DNA from: Planococcus wigleyi
GTDB lineage: Bacteria > Bacillota > Bacilli > Bacillales_A > Planococcaceae
Direction: 5' to 3'
DNA: 64,000 nucleotides
NCBI RefSeq assembly: GCF_014836985.1
Contig: NZ_JACSPU010000001.1
Location: forward strand, 679,473-743,472
The translations under genes were made by a program, and so were the position numbers. The notes under the pieces were generated by a model, which had not been told where the DNA came from, made no database searches, and saw nothing but the letters and a program-made list of their open reading frames with translations. The stretch's first letter is position 1; every line of letters starts with the position of its first letter. Below, piece by piece: positions 53,911-62,650 of this stretch.

Positions 53911-54021
53911 TATGCTCTTGCACTGGAATATGTTTAGTGGTAGTATGGATACTGTACTTTTATGTGAAGTACAGGATCACGATGTTCCGCTGCAACAGTC
54001 CATTTGGGTGTAAGAGCATCT
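53911..54021 (+). promoter_or_regulatory. Ribosomal protein L19 leader (autoregulatory RNA)
   Basis: ATGCTCTTGCA (53912-53922) pairs with TGTAAGAGCAT (54009-54019) to close a structured leader directly before the rplS Shine-Dalgarno. Inside lies a TACTGTACTT/GAAGTACAG hairpin (about 53950-53975). Position, closing stem and size fit the L19 leader family of Bacillales, through which L19 would control its own synthesis. Confidence 0.7.
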
Positions 54022-54040
54022 GTAGAAGGAGAGAAAAATA

Positions 54041-54385
54041 ATGCAAAACATTATTACAGAAATCACTAAAGAACAGCTTCGTACGGATCTTCCAACGTTC
54101 CGTCCTGGAGATACTGTCCGCGTCCACGTTAAAGTTGTAGAGGGTACACGCGAACGTATTCAGGTATACGAAGGAGTAGTTATCGGTCGTCGTGGAGGCG
54201 GAATCAGTGAATCATTCACTGTTCGCAAAATCTCATACGGTGTTGGTGTTGAGCGTACATTCCCTGTACACACACCAAAAATTGCACAGCTTGAAGTTAC
54301 CCGTCGTGGTAAAGTACGTCGTGCGAAATTGTACTACTTGCGTGATCTACGCGGTAAAGCAGCTCGTATCAAAGAAATTCGATAA
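54041..54385 (+). CDS. rplS: 50S ribosomal protein L19 (bL19)
   Basis: 114 residues: [32 protein letters not shown] and the basic C-terminus [23 protein letters not shown] upstream. Ends in its own terminator. Confidence 0.98.
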   Translation: MQNIITEITKEQLRTDLPTFRPGDTVRVHVKVVEGTRERIQVYEGVVIGRRGGGISESFTVRKISYGVGVERTFPVHTPKIAQLEVTRRGKVRRAKLYYLRDLRGKAARIKEIR

Positions 54386-54397
54386 GATTGCATTAAT

Positions 54398-54428
54398 GAA
54401 AGAGGGCGCTTGCGCCCTCTTTCTTTTT
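54398..54428 (+). terminator. Terminator of rplS
   Basis: 12-bp perfect stem GAAAGAGGGCGC/GCGCCCTCTTTC with a 2-base gap and TTTTT. Confidence 0.92.
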
Positions 54429-54455
54429 GCTAAAAAGTTTATTTCCTTGTACAAT
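54427..54455 (+). promoter_or_regulatory. Promoter of lepB-rbgA
   Basis: TTGCTA (54427-54432), 17-bp spacer, TACAAT (54450-54455). It starts in the T-tail of the rplS terminator. Confidence 0.75.
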
Positions 54456-54484
54456 TAAAGCAGTACGCATGGGGAGGAACACGC

Positions 54485-55042
54485 ATGGAGACTGAAGTGA
54501 AGAAGAAGAATGAACTGTGGGAATGGTCCAAAGCTCTGTTGATCGCCTTCGGTTTGGCAGCAATTATCCGTTTCTTTTTATTCACGCCGATTGTAGTGGA
54601 TGGAGAATCGATGATGCCGACTCTAGAACATGGAGATCGGATGATCGTCAACAAGATCGGTTATTCTGTCGGAGAACCTGACCGTTTCGATATCATCGTT
54701 TTTCATGCACCGGAACAAAAAGATTATATCAAGCGTATAATCGGATTGCCGGGAGATCATGTCGCCTATGAAAACGATCAGTTATATATAAATGGTGAAG
54801 CAGTTGAAGAGCCCTATCTGGATATCTACAAGCAAGGAATAACCGGTACATTGACAGAAGATTTTGCTCTGGAGGATGTAACGGGAGAAAGCACCATACC
54901 CGAAGGATCTGTTTTTGTGATGGGCGATAATCGCCGCCAAAGCAAAGACAGCCGCCATATCGGATTGGTCCCGACCGACGAAGTGATCGGGGATACAAGT
55001 TTCGTTTTTTGGCCGTTGGCTGAAGCGGGAGTTGTCAAATAA
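54485..55042 (+). CDS. lepB: Signal peptidase I
   Basis: 185 residues. A short cytoplasmic N-terminus, one membrane helix (~16-34), then the catalytic domain with nucleophile Ser42 in GESMMPTL and general-base Lys83 in [29 protein letters not shown] is the C-terminal box. It resembles Bacillus SipS/SipT. ATG behind GGGGAGG. B. subtilis has no signal peptidase gene at this exact place. Confidence 0.94.
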   Translation: METEVKKKNELWEWSKALLIAFGLAAIIRFFLFTPIVVDGESMMPTLEHGDRMIVNKIGYSVGEPDRFDIIVFHAPEQKDYIKRIIGLPGDHVAYENDQLYINGEAVEEPYLDIYKQGITGTLTEDFALEDVTGESTIPEGSVFVMGDNRRQSKDSRHIGLVPTDEVIGDTSFVFWPLAEAGVVK

Positions 55043-55053
55043 GGAGTGGTTTT

Positions 55054-55917
55054 ATGACGATACAATGGTTTCCTGGACATATGGCAAAAGCACGGAGACA
55101 AGTTACTGAAAAATTAAAGTTGGTTGATATCATTTTTGAACTTGTGGATGCCAGGTTACCTTTATCTTCACGAAATCCGATGATCGATCAAGTGATTCAG
55201 CAAAAACCCCGTCTCATTATCTTGAATAAAATGGACATGGCAGATGAAGTTGAAACGAAAAAGTGGATTCGTTATTTTGAGGATCAAGGTACCCGGGCGG
55301 TAGCCATCAATTCCCTTGAGGGAAGAGGGCTCCAGCTCGTGACAAAAGCGTCGAAAGAAATACTGTCAGACAAATGGGATCGCATGATTGCCAAAGGCAT
55401 CAAGCCCCGTGCCATTCGTGCGATGATTGTCGGCATTCCAAACGTCGGAAAATCGACGCTCATTAACCGTTTGTCGAAGAAGAGTCTTGCGAAGACCGGT
55501 AATATGCCGGGGGTGACAAAAGCACAGCAATGGATTAAAGTCGGCAAGGAAATTGAGTTGTTGGATACCCCTGGTATTTTATGGCCGAAGTTTGAGGATC
55601 CGGAGACCGGCTTGAAATTAGCGGTAACGGGTGCCATCAAAGATTCAGTCATCCAAATGCAGGAATTGGCGATTTACTCTTTGAAATTCCTGGAAGAGCG
55701 CTATCCGGAACGCATGATGGAGCGCTATGGCATTGACCATGTTGACGAGGAAATCGTCAATACCTTTGATCACATCGGCAAAAAACGCGGTTGTTACGAC
55801 CAACATGGCGATATCGATTATGAAACGACGGCAGAAGTAGTGGTTCGGGATATCCGCAACCAGCATTTAGGTAAAGTGACGTTCGATTACAGAGATGAAA
55901 TGATTGAAGAAGAGTGA
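55054..55917 (+). CDS. rbgA: Ribosome biogenesis GTPase RbgA (YlqF)
   Basis: 287 residues. Circularly permuted GTPase required for 50S assembly: NKMD (~58), [14 protein letters not shown] (~127), DTPGILWPK (~171). Begins [15 protein letters not shown]. The conserved His of the family is in the GHMAKA box. AAGGAGTGG upstream. Followed by a terminator. Confidence 0.96.
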   Translation: MTIQWFPGHMAKARRQVTEKLKLVDIIFELVDARLPLSSRNPMIDQVIQQKPRLIILNKMDMADEVETKKWIRYFEDQGTRAVAINSLEGRGLQLVTKASKEILSDKWDRMIAKGIKPRAIRAMIVGIPNVGKSTLINRLSKKSLAKTGNMPGVTKAQQWIKVGKEIELLDTPGILWPKFEDPETGLKLAVTGAIKDSVIQMQELAIYSLKFLEERYPERMMERYGIDHVDEEIVNTFDHIGKKRGCYDQHGDIDYETTAEVVVRDIRNQHLGKVTFDYRDEMIEEE

Positions 55918-55940
55918 GGATTCGCTCCATTCGGTAACTG

Positions 55941-55972
55941 GCTGTTCCTCAGGTTTGAGGAACAGCTTTTTA
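55941..55972 (+). terminator. Terminator of lepB-rbgA
   Basis: Stem GCTGTTCCTCA/TGAGGAACAGC with TTTTT after it. Confidence 0.88.
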
Positions 55973-56057
55973 TGTTGAAGCGAAGAATAATGGGCTTTTA
56001 GATCTTGGCAAGGTATGCGGCAAACGAGAAAAATTGCAAAAGAAAGAAGTTGGAGAA

Positions 56058-56837
56058 ATGCAAAAAACAAATGAAATAAAAATCAGGCTGAACGCGACCA
56101 CAGAATGGCAGCTGTGGATGGATGAACTCCAAGATGATCCACGCAAAAGCGTACAGGCTTTATTGGCCTCGTGGAACAAGAAACAGATGCAGAGAAAAAA
56201 ATTGCTGGAAAACCACAATGCCAAACTGTATTTTGACAATCTGTACAGAAAAGAAGATTCCGACTTAGTGGCAGGCATTGATGAAGCAGGCAGAGGCCCG
56301 CTTGCTGGTCCGGTTGTCACAGCTGCTGTCATCCTGCCTGAGGATTGTTCCAGCCTTGTGGGACTGGATGATTCCAAACAATTAAGCAAATTCAAACGTG
56401 ATCAGTTTGCCGAAATCATCAAACAGATTGCTGTCAGCTACTCAGTGCACGTTCAACCGCCGGAAGAAATCGATCGGGTGAACATTTACCAGGCGACCAG
56501 GAATTCCATGGCCAAAGCAGCTCTGGCACTTTCTCCTGCGCCTTCTGTAGTGCTGGCAGATGCCATGATGCTGGATTTGCCGATGCCTTGTGAATCCATC
56601 ATGAAAGGCGATGCCAAGAGTTTGAGCATTGCAGCAGCCTCGATTTTGGCAAAGACCGGAAGAGACGCCATCATGGAAAAGTATGCAGTTCAATATCCAC
56701 AATATGGTTTTGAGAAACATGCCGGATACGGCACCAAAGATCATGTTGCTGCACTTGAAATGCATGGTCCATGTGAGATCCATCGCAGCACGTTTGAGCC
56801 TGTTAAATCTCTTTTAACGCAAAGTTCTCTGTTTTAA
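56058..56837 (+). CDS. rnhB: Ribonuclease HII
   Basis: 259 residues from ATG 56058; an in-frame TTG at 56034 is an alternative, neither having an ideal Shine-Dalgarno. Removes ribonucleotides from DNA. The N-terminal ~70 residues (DDPRKSVQALLASWNKK) are typical of Bacillus RnhB. The catalytic domain starts AGIDEAGRGPLAGPVVTA with the Asp-Glu pair; DDSKQL, VLADAM and GDAKSLSIAAASILAK follow. Confidence 0.94.
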   Translation: MQKTNEIKIRLNATTEWQLWMDELQDDPRKSVQALLASWNKKQMQRKKLLENHNAKLYFDNLYRKEDSDLVAGIDEAGRGPLAGPVVTAAVILPEDCSSLVGLDDSKQLSKFKRDQFAEIIKQIAVSYSVHVQPPEEIDRVNIYQATRNSMAKAALALSPAPSVVLADAMMLDLPMPCESIMKGDAKSLSIAAASILAKTGRDAIMEKYAVQYPQYGFEKHAGYGTKDHVAALEMHGPCEIHRSTFEPVKSLLTQSSLF

Positions 56838-56871
56838 GCATAGGAAGTTTCATCCATACAGCTAACTTCGG

Positions 56872-56900
56872 TGGACATTTTGTGTCAACTTTAATACAAT
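56872..56900 (+). promoter_or_regulatory. Promoter of sucCD
   Basis: TGGACA (56872-56877), 17-bp spacer, TACAAT (56895-56900). Confidence 0.7.
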
Positions 56901-56949
56901 GGTAAAGGTAGTGAAATAACGATACAGATGTTTGATTGGAGGATGACAG

Positions 56950-58110
56950 ATGAATATCCATGAATATCAGGGAAAACAAATCCTAAAGCAATATGGAGTA
57001 GCAGTTCCTGAAGGTTATGTAGCTTTTTCTCCTGAAGAAGCCGTAAAAGCCGCTAAAGAACTTGGTACAGATGTTGTTGTGGTGAAAGCCCAAATCCATG
57101 CAGGTGGCCGAGGTAAAGCTGGCGGAGTAAAACTTGCAAAAAATTTAGACGAAGTGCGTACATATGCTAAAGAGCTTCTTGGCAAAGTGCTTGTTACGCA
57201 TCAGACAGGTCCAGAAGGTAAAGAAGTGAAACGCTTGTACATTGAAGCGGGTAGCGACATTCAAAAAGAATATTACCTTGGATTGGTTCTAGACCGCGAA
57301 ACTTCACGTGTAACTCTTATGGGTTCTGAAGAAGGCGGAATGGACATTGAAGAAGTAGCGGCAAACACACCGGAACGCCTTTTCTATGAAGAAATCGATC
57401 CGGTTGTCGGATTGACTGGCTTCCAGGCACGCCGTATGGCTTTCAACATGAACATTCCTGCAAAATTGGTCAATAAAGCAGCTAAATTGATGCTTGGCTT
57501 GTATCAAGCTTATGTTGACAAAGATGCAGCGATCGTTGAAATCAACCCATTGGTTGTCACTGGAGATGGACAAGTTGTAGCGTTGGATGCGAAGTTCAAT
57601 TTTGACGCCAACTCTCTTTACCGTCACCAAGACATTATGGAGATGCGCGACTATGACGAAGAAGATCCAAAAGAAATTGAAGCTTCCAAGTACGACTTGA
57701 GCTACGTTTCTTTAGATGGGAATATCGGCTGTATGGTTAACGGCGCCGGACTTGCTATGGCAACGATGGACACGATCAACTATTACGGCGGAACACCCGC
57801 TAACTTCCTTGACGTTGGGGGCGGTGCCACTGCTGAGAAAGTAACAGAAGCTTTCAAAATCATTCTGTCTGATAAGAATGTAAAAGGAATCTTCGTTAAC
57901 ATTTTCGGTGGTATCATGAAGTGTGACATCATTGCGGAAGGTGTTATTCAAGCTGCTAAAGAAGTAAGTTTGGAAGTGCCGTTAGTTGTCCGTCTTGAAG
58001 GAACTAATGTTGATTTAGGTAAAAAACTGCTAAACGAATCAGGTCTTAATATTATCGCTGCTGGCACAATGGCAGATGGCGCTAAACAGATCGTAGAACT
58101 TGTAGGCTAA
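56950..58110 (+). CDS. sucC: Succinate--CoA ligase [ADP-forming] subunit beta
   Basis: 386 residues. ATP-grasp subunit of the citric-acid-cycle enzyme making ATP and succinate from succinyl-CoA. Opening [35 protein letters not shown]-terminal ligase domain with [24 protein letters not shown] precedes the ATG. The codons are richer in common T/A-ending choices than in neighbours, consistent with high expression. Confidence 0.97.
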   Translation: MNIHEYQGKQILKQYGVAVPEGYVAFSPEEAVKAAKELGTDVVVVKAQIHAGGRGKAGGVKLAKNLDEVRTYAKELLGKVLVTHQTGPEGKEVKRLYIEAGSDIQKEYYLGLVLDRETSRVTLMGSEEGGMDIEEVAANTPERLFYEEIDPVVGLTGFQARRMAFNMNIPAKLVNKAAKLMLGLYQAYVDKDAAIVEINPLVVTGDGQVVALDAKFNFDANSLYRHQDIMEMRDYDEEDPKEIEASKYDLSYVSLDGNIGCMVNGAGLAMATMDTINYYGGTPANFLDVGGGATAEKVTEAFKIILSDKNVKGIFVNIFGGIMKCDIIAEGVIQAAKEVSLEVPLVVRLEGTNVDLGKKLLNESGLNIIAAGTMADGAKQIVELVG

Positions 58111-58128
58111 AGAAGGGCAGGGACAAAA

Positions 58129-59031
58129 ATGAGTGTATACATTAACAAAGACACAAAAGTGTTAGTACAGGGAATTACAGGGTCAACTGCCCTTTTCCAT
58201 ACGAAGCAAATGCTTGAATACGGAACGAAAATCGTTGCGGGTGTAACACCGGGTAAAGGCGGAACTGAAGCTGAAGGCGTGCCTGTTTTCAACACAGTTG
58301 AAGACGCAGTTAAAGCTACAGGTGCCAATGTATCTGTAATTTATGTGCCAGCTCCTTTTGCAGCTGACGCAATTCTTGAAGCTGTTGATGCTGATCTTGA
58401 TATGGCCATCTGCATCACTGAACATATTCCTGTATTGGATATGGTCAAAGTGAAGCGTTACATGGAAGGCAAGAAAACACGTCTTGTCGGACCAAACTGC
58501 CCGGGCGTAATTACTCCGGACGAATGTAAAATCGGCATCATGCCGGGCTACATTCACAAAAAAGGACATGTTGGCGTTGTTTCGCGTTCAGGTACTTTGA
58601 CGTATGAAGCGACTCACCAATTGTCAGAAGAGGGAATTGGCCAGTCGACAGCTGTCGGCATCGGTGGTGACCCTGTCAATGGCACGAACTTTATCGACGT
58701 ATTGAAGGAATTCAATGAAGATGAAGATACTTACGCAGTCGTAATGATCGGTGAGATTGGCGGAACAGCTGAAGAAGAAGCTGCTGCGTGGATTAAAGCG
58801 AACATGACGAAACCTGTAGTAGGATTTATCGGTGGACAAACTGCACCTGAAGGAAAACGTATGGGCCATGCCGGTGCGATCATTTCTGGCGGTAAAGGAA
58901 CAGCTGCCGATAAAATCAAAGCGATGAACGAAGCAGGCATCGAAGTTGCAGACACTCCATCCGTTATCGGAGAAACTTTGATCAAAGTCATCAGAGAAAA
59001 AGGGTTGTACGACAAGTGTAAAACCCATTAA
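58129..59031 (+). CDS. sucD: Succinate--CoA ligase [ADP-forming] subunit alpha
   Basis: 300 residues, complete. CoA-binding Rossmann domain with [14 protein letters not shown], then [14 protein letters not shown]; the phosphorylated His is in [14 protein letters not shown] (~244). Partner of SucC. In B. subtilis dprA/smf and topA come next; here a mobile element follows its terminator. Confidence 0.97.
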   Translation: MSVYINKDTKVLVQGITGSTALFHTKQMLEYGTKIVAGVTPGKGGTEAEGVPVFNTVEDAVKATGANVSVIYVPAPFAADAILEAVDADLDMAICITEHIPVLDMVKVKRYMEGKKTRLVGPNCPGVITPDECKIGIMPGYIHKKGHVGVVSRSGTLTYEATHQLSEEGIGQSTAVGIGGDPVNGTNFIDVLKEFNEDEDTYAVVMIGEIGGTAEEEAAAWIKANMTKPVVGFIGGQTAPEGKRMGHAGAIISGGKGTAADKIKAMNEAGIEVADTPSVIGETLIKVIREKGLYDKCKTH

Positions 59032-59040
59032 TACAAAAAC

Positions 59041-59087
59041 AAGGCTCAAAACGTTGCTACAACAGCGTTTTGAGCCTTTTCTTTTTG
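59041..59087 (+). terminator. Terminator of sucCD
   Basis: 13-bp perfect stem AAGGCTCAAAACG/CGTTTTGAGCCTT with inner GTTG/CAAC pairing, then TTTCTTTTT. It marks the last recognisable chromosomal feature on this side. Confidence 0.92.
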
Positions 59088-59100
59088 TCTTTTTTCCGCT

Positions 59101-59120
59101 ACTCGCACAAAACTCGCACA
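59101..59120. repeat. Tandem ACTCGCACA repeat at the element end (candidate att/arm site)
   Basis: ACTCGCACA occurs at 59101-59109 and 59112-59120, 11 bp apart (one helical turn), abutting the integrase stop. Such short repeats can be integrase core or arm-type sites. The second att copy would be beyond the right edge. Confidence 0.45.
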
Positions 59121-60314
59121 CTAGCTCCCAGAATAGGCTTTGAAAATTTCACCGTAGCGATTTTCGAGCAGATCCGCGGCTTCCTTTTTCTTGTGACTGG
59201 AGATGTGGGTATAGATGTTTCGAGTGGTCTGCGCATTTACATGGCCAACCCGTTCCATGATGACATGAAGTTCGACGCCGGCTTCGGTCAACATTGTTAC
59301 ATGGGTATGCCGCAAGATGTGGGGACCTTCAATTTTGGTAAGGCCGGCTTTCTCGCAAAGGCGTATACACCGTTTGTATAGCACTCGCGGAGAATAGGGG
59401 TAGCCGTTTTTCGGACGCGTAAAGAGATAGTTTTGATCGTGGTACTCATCGGCCTGCAGCTGGTACTTCATTTTGTTTTCTGCCTGTTTCCGTTTCACCT
59501 GTTTCAACGTGGCGACAATGTTGTCATCAATATCAATGGTTCGAATGGAATCCGTCGTTTTCGGCGGTGTCACTTGATACGACCGATAGCCCTTGATGCT
59601 CTCCATGGTTTTCGTGATTCGTATCTTCTTCTCTTCAAACGACACATCACTCCACCTAAGCGCACACAGTTCCCCCACGCGCATTCCCGTGAAAGCCAGC
59701 AGCAAGAACCACTCCTGGTCATGAATGAGACCGTGCGTCCGTGTGGCAGCTAAAAACTGCTCCAATTCCTGCTGCTCGAAGAACTTCTCCTTCAGCTCTG
59801 TACTTTCAATTTCTTCTACTGTCTGCCGTTTTTTCGGCACGATGGTATTTCTGACGGGATTGTCCAGCCGTAAATTGAGTTTGCAGGCATGTTGAAAGAT
59901 AAAGTTTGCTGTTACTTTTGCATGGACAATCGTTGATTTCGATTTTTCTTGGCGGAAGAGATCCGTCAAAACGTCCTGGATGGTTTGATGAGAGATCCGG
60001 CCGATGGTCAAGTTCCCTAAATACTTGTTGAGTAGATTGATAGACGAGGTACGGCTCACCAAGGTATTGTTTTTTACACCTGTTAATTGATAGGCTGCAA
60101 ACCAGTCTTTAGCAAAATCACTAAATAAAATGCCGTTCGCTGTTTTTTCATCTATTCCGGACTCCAGCTCTTTCAACGCAGCCTTAACTTTTTGCATGGC
60201 CACCGTCTTTTTATCCGATTGCTTTCGCACGGGATTTCGTTTGTTTGTAATCGGGTGTCTTGGACCCTCCGCATAACATTCCCATTTGCCATTGGGCAAT
60301 TTCCTACATTTCAT
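59121..60314 (-). CDS. int: Tyrosine site-specific integrase
   Basis: 397 residues from ATG 60314 with GGAGGAG 8 bases upstream (a GTG three codons earlier would overlap that Shine-Dalgarno). N-terminal AP2-like arm-binding domain (GKWECYAEGPRH...) ~1-55, SAM-like core-binding domain ~65-150, catalytic domain ~180-380 with Arg212 (TGMRVGEL), Lys252, His332/Arg335 (HILRH), His358 (VGHVN) and nucleophile Tyr368 (NIYTH). Complete catalytic set, so probably active. It belongs to the family used by Gram-positive phages and ICEs such as Tn916/ICEBs1. Reads towards sucD. Confidence 0.95.
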   Translation of the reverse strand: MKCRKLPNGKWECYAEGPRHPITNKRNPVRKQSDKKTVAMQKVKAALKELESGIDEKTANGILFSDFAKDWFAAYQLTGVKNNTLVSRTSSINLLNKYLGNLTIGRISHQTIQDVLTDLFRQEKSKSTIVHAKVTANFIFQHACKLNLRLDNPVRNTIVPKKRQTVEEIESTELKEKFFEQQELEQFLAATRTHGLIHDQEWFLLLAFTGMRVGELCALRWSDVSFEEKKIRITKTMESIKGYRSYQVTPPKTTDSIRTIDIDDNIVATLKQVKRKQAENKMKYQLQADEYHDQNYLFTRPKNGYPYSPRVLYKRCIRLCEKAGLTKIEGPHILRHTHVTMLTEAGVELHVIMERVGHVNAQTTRNIYTHISSHKKKEAADLLENRYGEIFKAYSGS

Positions 60315-60419
60315 GGCACACACTCCTCCGGTTCACCATAGCATCCAAAAAGGGGGAAGGGCGGTCTTGTTTCGCGTGTCTTTCGGTTTGGATGGTCTGA
60401 TTTTTTCCTTGCCAAGCGG

Positions 60420-60608
60420 TCAATGGTCGTATTTCGCCACAGGCTCCTCTACAGGCAGCGGATTTCCGAAAGCGTCGCTATACCCCTGAACTTCACCGAT
60501 CATCTGGCCATCGACGCGGTGGATTTTCTTGCAGACGGGGAAGGTGCCGGGACGTTCTTTCTGTTGGTCTCCTAACTCGTTAATGAAAATGTATTCCTCT
60601 TTCTTCAT
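60420..60608 (-). CDS. Hypothetical 62-residue protein
   Basis: I do not recognise it. ATG at 60608 with GGAGGAA 7 bases upstream; it overlaps the stop of the protease gene as ATGA, so it is translated with it. Sequence begins KKEEYIFINELGDQQKERPG and has a single Cys; no membrane segment. It lies between the protease and integrase genes in the same direction. Confidence 0.65.
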   Translation of the reverse strand: MKKEEYIFINELGDQQKERPGTFPVCKKIHRVDGQMIGEVQGYSDAFGNPLPVEEPVAKYDH

Positions 60609-61081
60609 CGTGATTCCTCCCATCCAAAGATTAAATTTCGCAGGTATTGTTGCAGCCGTTTCTCTGCAAACCATCTTTCGACGCCGAACGTCTCCATGAT
60701 CATCCAGATTGCTTCGTTTTCATTGTTGGGTAGTCTCATCTTATTTAACATTAAGGAGGGGATACAGAAGTGCTGTGAGAAGTTCTCCGCCTTCCATTCT
60801 TGGTATTCGCGCATCGATAAGGGAAGTATAGCCTGATCGCCAGCGTGCCAAAGCGCGTGGCATAACTCGTGCCCAAAGTCTTGCCATTGAGCCTCTTCAT
60901 TTTTCCGATTGTCTAAAAATAAATTGCCGGCAATGGCCATTGAATCATGTGGAATGTAGTGCACCGTCAAACCGAGTCGGGGATAGATATTTCCGATAGA
61001 AAGTTCATGCGGGTGGAAAATGTCGATGCGATTCAGTAGTTGCGCTATGTACTCTTCTAAGTTATTGTATGTATTATTCAT
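60605..61081 (-). CDS. immA: ImmA/IrrE family metallo-endopeptidase
   Basis: 158 residues from ATG 61081 (AGGAG 7 bases upstream). The zinc-protease motif is GHELCHALWH with HELCH at 71-75; E99 in KAENFSQHF is the likely third ligand. In ICEBs1 and phi105, ImmA cleaves the cI-like repressor ImmR to induce the element. The repressor encoded at 62651-63034 is the likely substrate. A GAAC-N4-GTTC site precedes it. Unlike ICEBs1, the repressor gene is not adjacent: 1.5 kb of other DNA intervenes. Confidence 0.88.
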   Translation of the reverse strand: MNNTYNNLEEYIAQLLNRIDIFHPHELSIGNIYPRLGLTVHYIPHDSMAIAGNLFLDNRKNEEAQWQDFGHELCHALWHAGDQAILPLSMREYQEWKAENFSQHFCIPSLMLNKMRLPNNENEAIWMIMETFGVERWFAEKRLQQYLRNLIFGWEESR

Positions 61082-61098
61082 TTCTCCACTCCTGAAGT

Positions 61099-61112
61099 AG
61101 AACTTATGTTCT
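61099..61112 (-). promoter_or_regulatory. LexA (DinR) box-like site upstream of immA
   Basis: AGAAC-TTAT-GTTCT: the GAAC-N4-GTTC core agrees with the Gram-positive SOS box. It lies between a minus-strand TATACT (61118-61123) and the Shine-Dalgarno of immA, so LexA bound there could block transcription. The centre does not fit the consensus fully. Confidence 0.5.
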
Positions 61113-61271
61113 ATTTTAGTATAAAAGAAAACCCCAACAGAAGAAAGGGTCAATTGTTGCTCAATTTATTCAAAGCGAATTTATACTTAAAAGTTTAAAA
61201 CGTATCTGTCCAGCAGCTAAAATCTGTGAGATGATAATAAAAACAAAAACACTAGAAAGGAGAGAGAGCAA

Positions 61272-61490
61272 ATGATCAAATATATACAATTACTATTTGG
61301 ATATCTCTCTATTTTTTCCCTTTTGTTTTTGTTTGCAGCTCTAACTTGTTCGCTCTTCCAAAATGGTTCTATAGGGATGATTTTTGGCATTCTGATAATG
61401 GTATTTTTTCTTTTCTTCAGGATTCGTCCTCATTCTGAAGATTTTCGTTATCCGTTTGCATTTGAATTGGAATTACCGTTCCGGGATTAA
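61272..61490 (+). CDS. Small two-helix membrane protein
   Basis: 72 residues, unrecognised. Two hydrophobic helices (~6-28 and ~33-50) followed by a charged soluble tail RIRPHSEDFRYPFAF. ATG with GGAG 9 bases upstream. Transcribed opposite to the surrounding lysogeny genes; its last 74 bp overlap the 3' end of the minus-strand gene 61417-62583. Size and topology would suit a superinfection-exclusion or toxin-like membrane protein, but nothing proves it. Confidence 0.55.
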   Translation: MIKYIQLLFGYLSIFSLLFLFAALTCSLFQNGSIGMIFGILIMVFFLFFRIRPHSEDFRYPFAFELELPFRD

Positions 61491-62583
61491 AAGGGCTTAT
61501 GTTTAATTCCTCAGTTAAAGAAGTATTGAGGTTTTCAGAAACGCCAGTATTCGCGGTATCTCCTGTACTTCCACTATTTCCTATAGTAATTTTAGATTTC
61601 TTCACTTCTAAGTCGACTTTCTTTAAATCATTTTCGATTTTCAAACTCTCATTTTCAAGTTTCATACGTTCTCTTTGTAACTTTCCTTCGTGAAAAAAGT
61701 ATGGAATAATTCCCATAACCTCTATGCCAGGTAACTTTACTTTTCCTGTAATTAAAGCCGCTCCTAATATAGCTCCTGAAGCTTTTAGTACAGTCGGTAT
61801 CTCAACGGCTGCAGCTACAATTTCTATATAACCAGGACTCCGAACATTACTCTTGACAGTTATCTCATCTGATTTTTCTCCGGTTTTTTCTTTAATGATT
61901 TTATATAATTCAAACCATTGATCGACTGAAACTCCTTCTTCAGTGCCAATTCGGATAGAAGAAAAGCATTGTTCACCCTTTATATAAATAGGAGAAAGCA
62001 AATTATCGATATGCTCAGCATAAGGGCTTAATTTAAAAATTGTTTGATGGGCGGATAGAATCCATCTCATTTCTGCAGAAATAAAACTTCTATTTACAAT
62101 TTTAATCCATGTAACATCTCTTCTTTTTAGATATGGTGAACGTGTTAGTTTTCCATCTATCTCTAGATTCTCTTCATCTGAGGTTATCTCATATGGCTTA
62201 CTTGAAATAACTCCAATCAAAAACTCTTCTGATTGTTTAGATGGAACGATTACAATGTCATTCACATTCATATCTTCTATAAAATTCATAGTTCTTCCGG
62301 CTGAATGAGCTATTTGTTGATTATTAGAAGTCGTATATACTTTTCGAAATAAATTTTTGTAACCCTCAATGGTTCTGCCCAAAGCAGTATTTAATTGAGT
62401 ATCTTCATTAATCATGGGAAGGGTTATTTCATTATTACCGATTCCGACGTATTGATTAAGAAAAAAATCATCAAAATATTTTCCTCCATCGGCTCTTAAA
62501 AGCCAATACTTAATGTTAGAAGGAATTTCTAATATTTTACCTTGCTTTATAAGTTCTAAGTTTTTCTCCAAATCCAAACCCAC
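61417..62583 (-). CDS. Unrecognised protein: possible PUA/EVE-like N-terminal domain, hydrophobic segment, coiled coil
   Basis: 388 residues if the GTG at 62583 is used; TTG 62571 has a better-spaced GGGGTGGG. Residues ~25-130 (IKYWLLRADGGKYFDDF, VGIGN, GRTMNFIEDMNVNDIVIVP, FLIGVISSKPY) look like the PUA/EVE-like modules found before nucleases in modification-dependent restriction proteins; this is pattern recall, not a search. Residues ~250-295 are hydrophobic (IEIVAAAVEIP, ILGAALITG, GIIPYFF), ~299-332 form a charged coiled coil, and ~335-388 are low-complexity Ser/Thr/Asn/Glu. No nuclease motif is visible. More AT-rich than the core genome. Located in the cargo position of the lysogeny module; defence or exclusion is a guess. 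Confidence 0.7.
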   Translation of the reverse strand: MGLDLEKNLELIKQGKILEIPSNIKYWLLRADGGKYFDDFFLNQYVGIGNNEITLPMINEDTQLNTALGRTIEGYKNLFRKVYTTSNNQQIAHSAGRTMNFIEDMNVNDIVIVPSKQSEEFLIGVISSKPYEITSDEENLEIDGKLTRSPYLKRRDVTWIKIVNRSFISAEMRWILSAHQTIFKLSPYAEHIDNLLSPIYIKGEQCFSSIRIGTEEGVSVDQWFELYKIIKEKTGEKSDEITVKSNVRSPGYIEIVAAAVEIPTVLKASGAILGAALITGKVKLPGIEVMGIIPYFFHEGKLQRERMKLENESLKIENDLKKVDLEVKKSKITIGNSGSTGDTANTGVSENLNTSLTEELNISPFNPGTVIPIQMQTDNENLQNEDES

Positions 62584-62650
62584 CCCATAGAAAATTCTTT
62601 ATCTTCACCACAAAACTTTAAACTTGTAAGTTATATATCGTGTATGGATT

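Noticed and set aside
61417..62583. Nuclease (Mrr/HNH type) call for the cargo protein
   Set aside because: No PD-(D/E)xK, HNH or GIY-YIG motif is visible; only the N-terminal module resembles restriction-associated domains.
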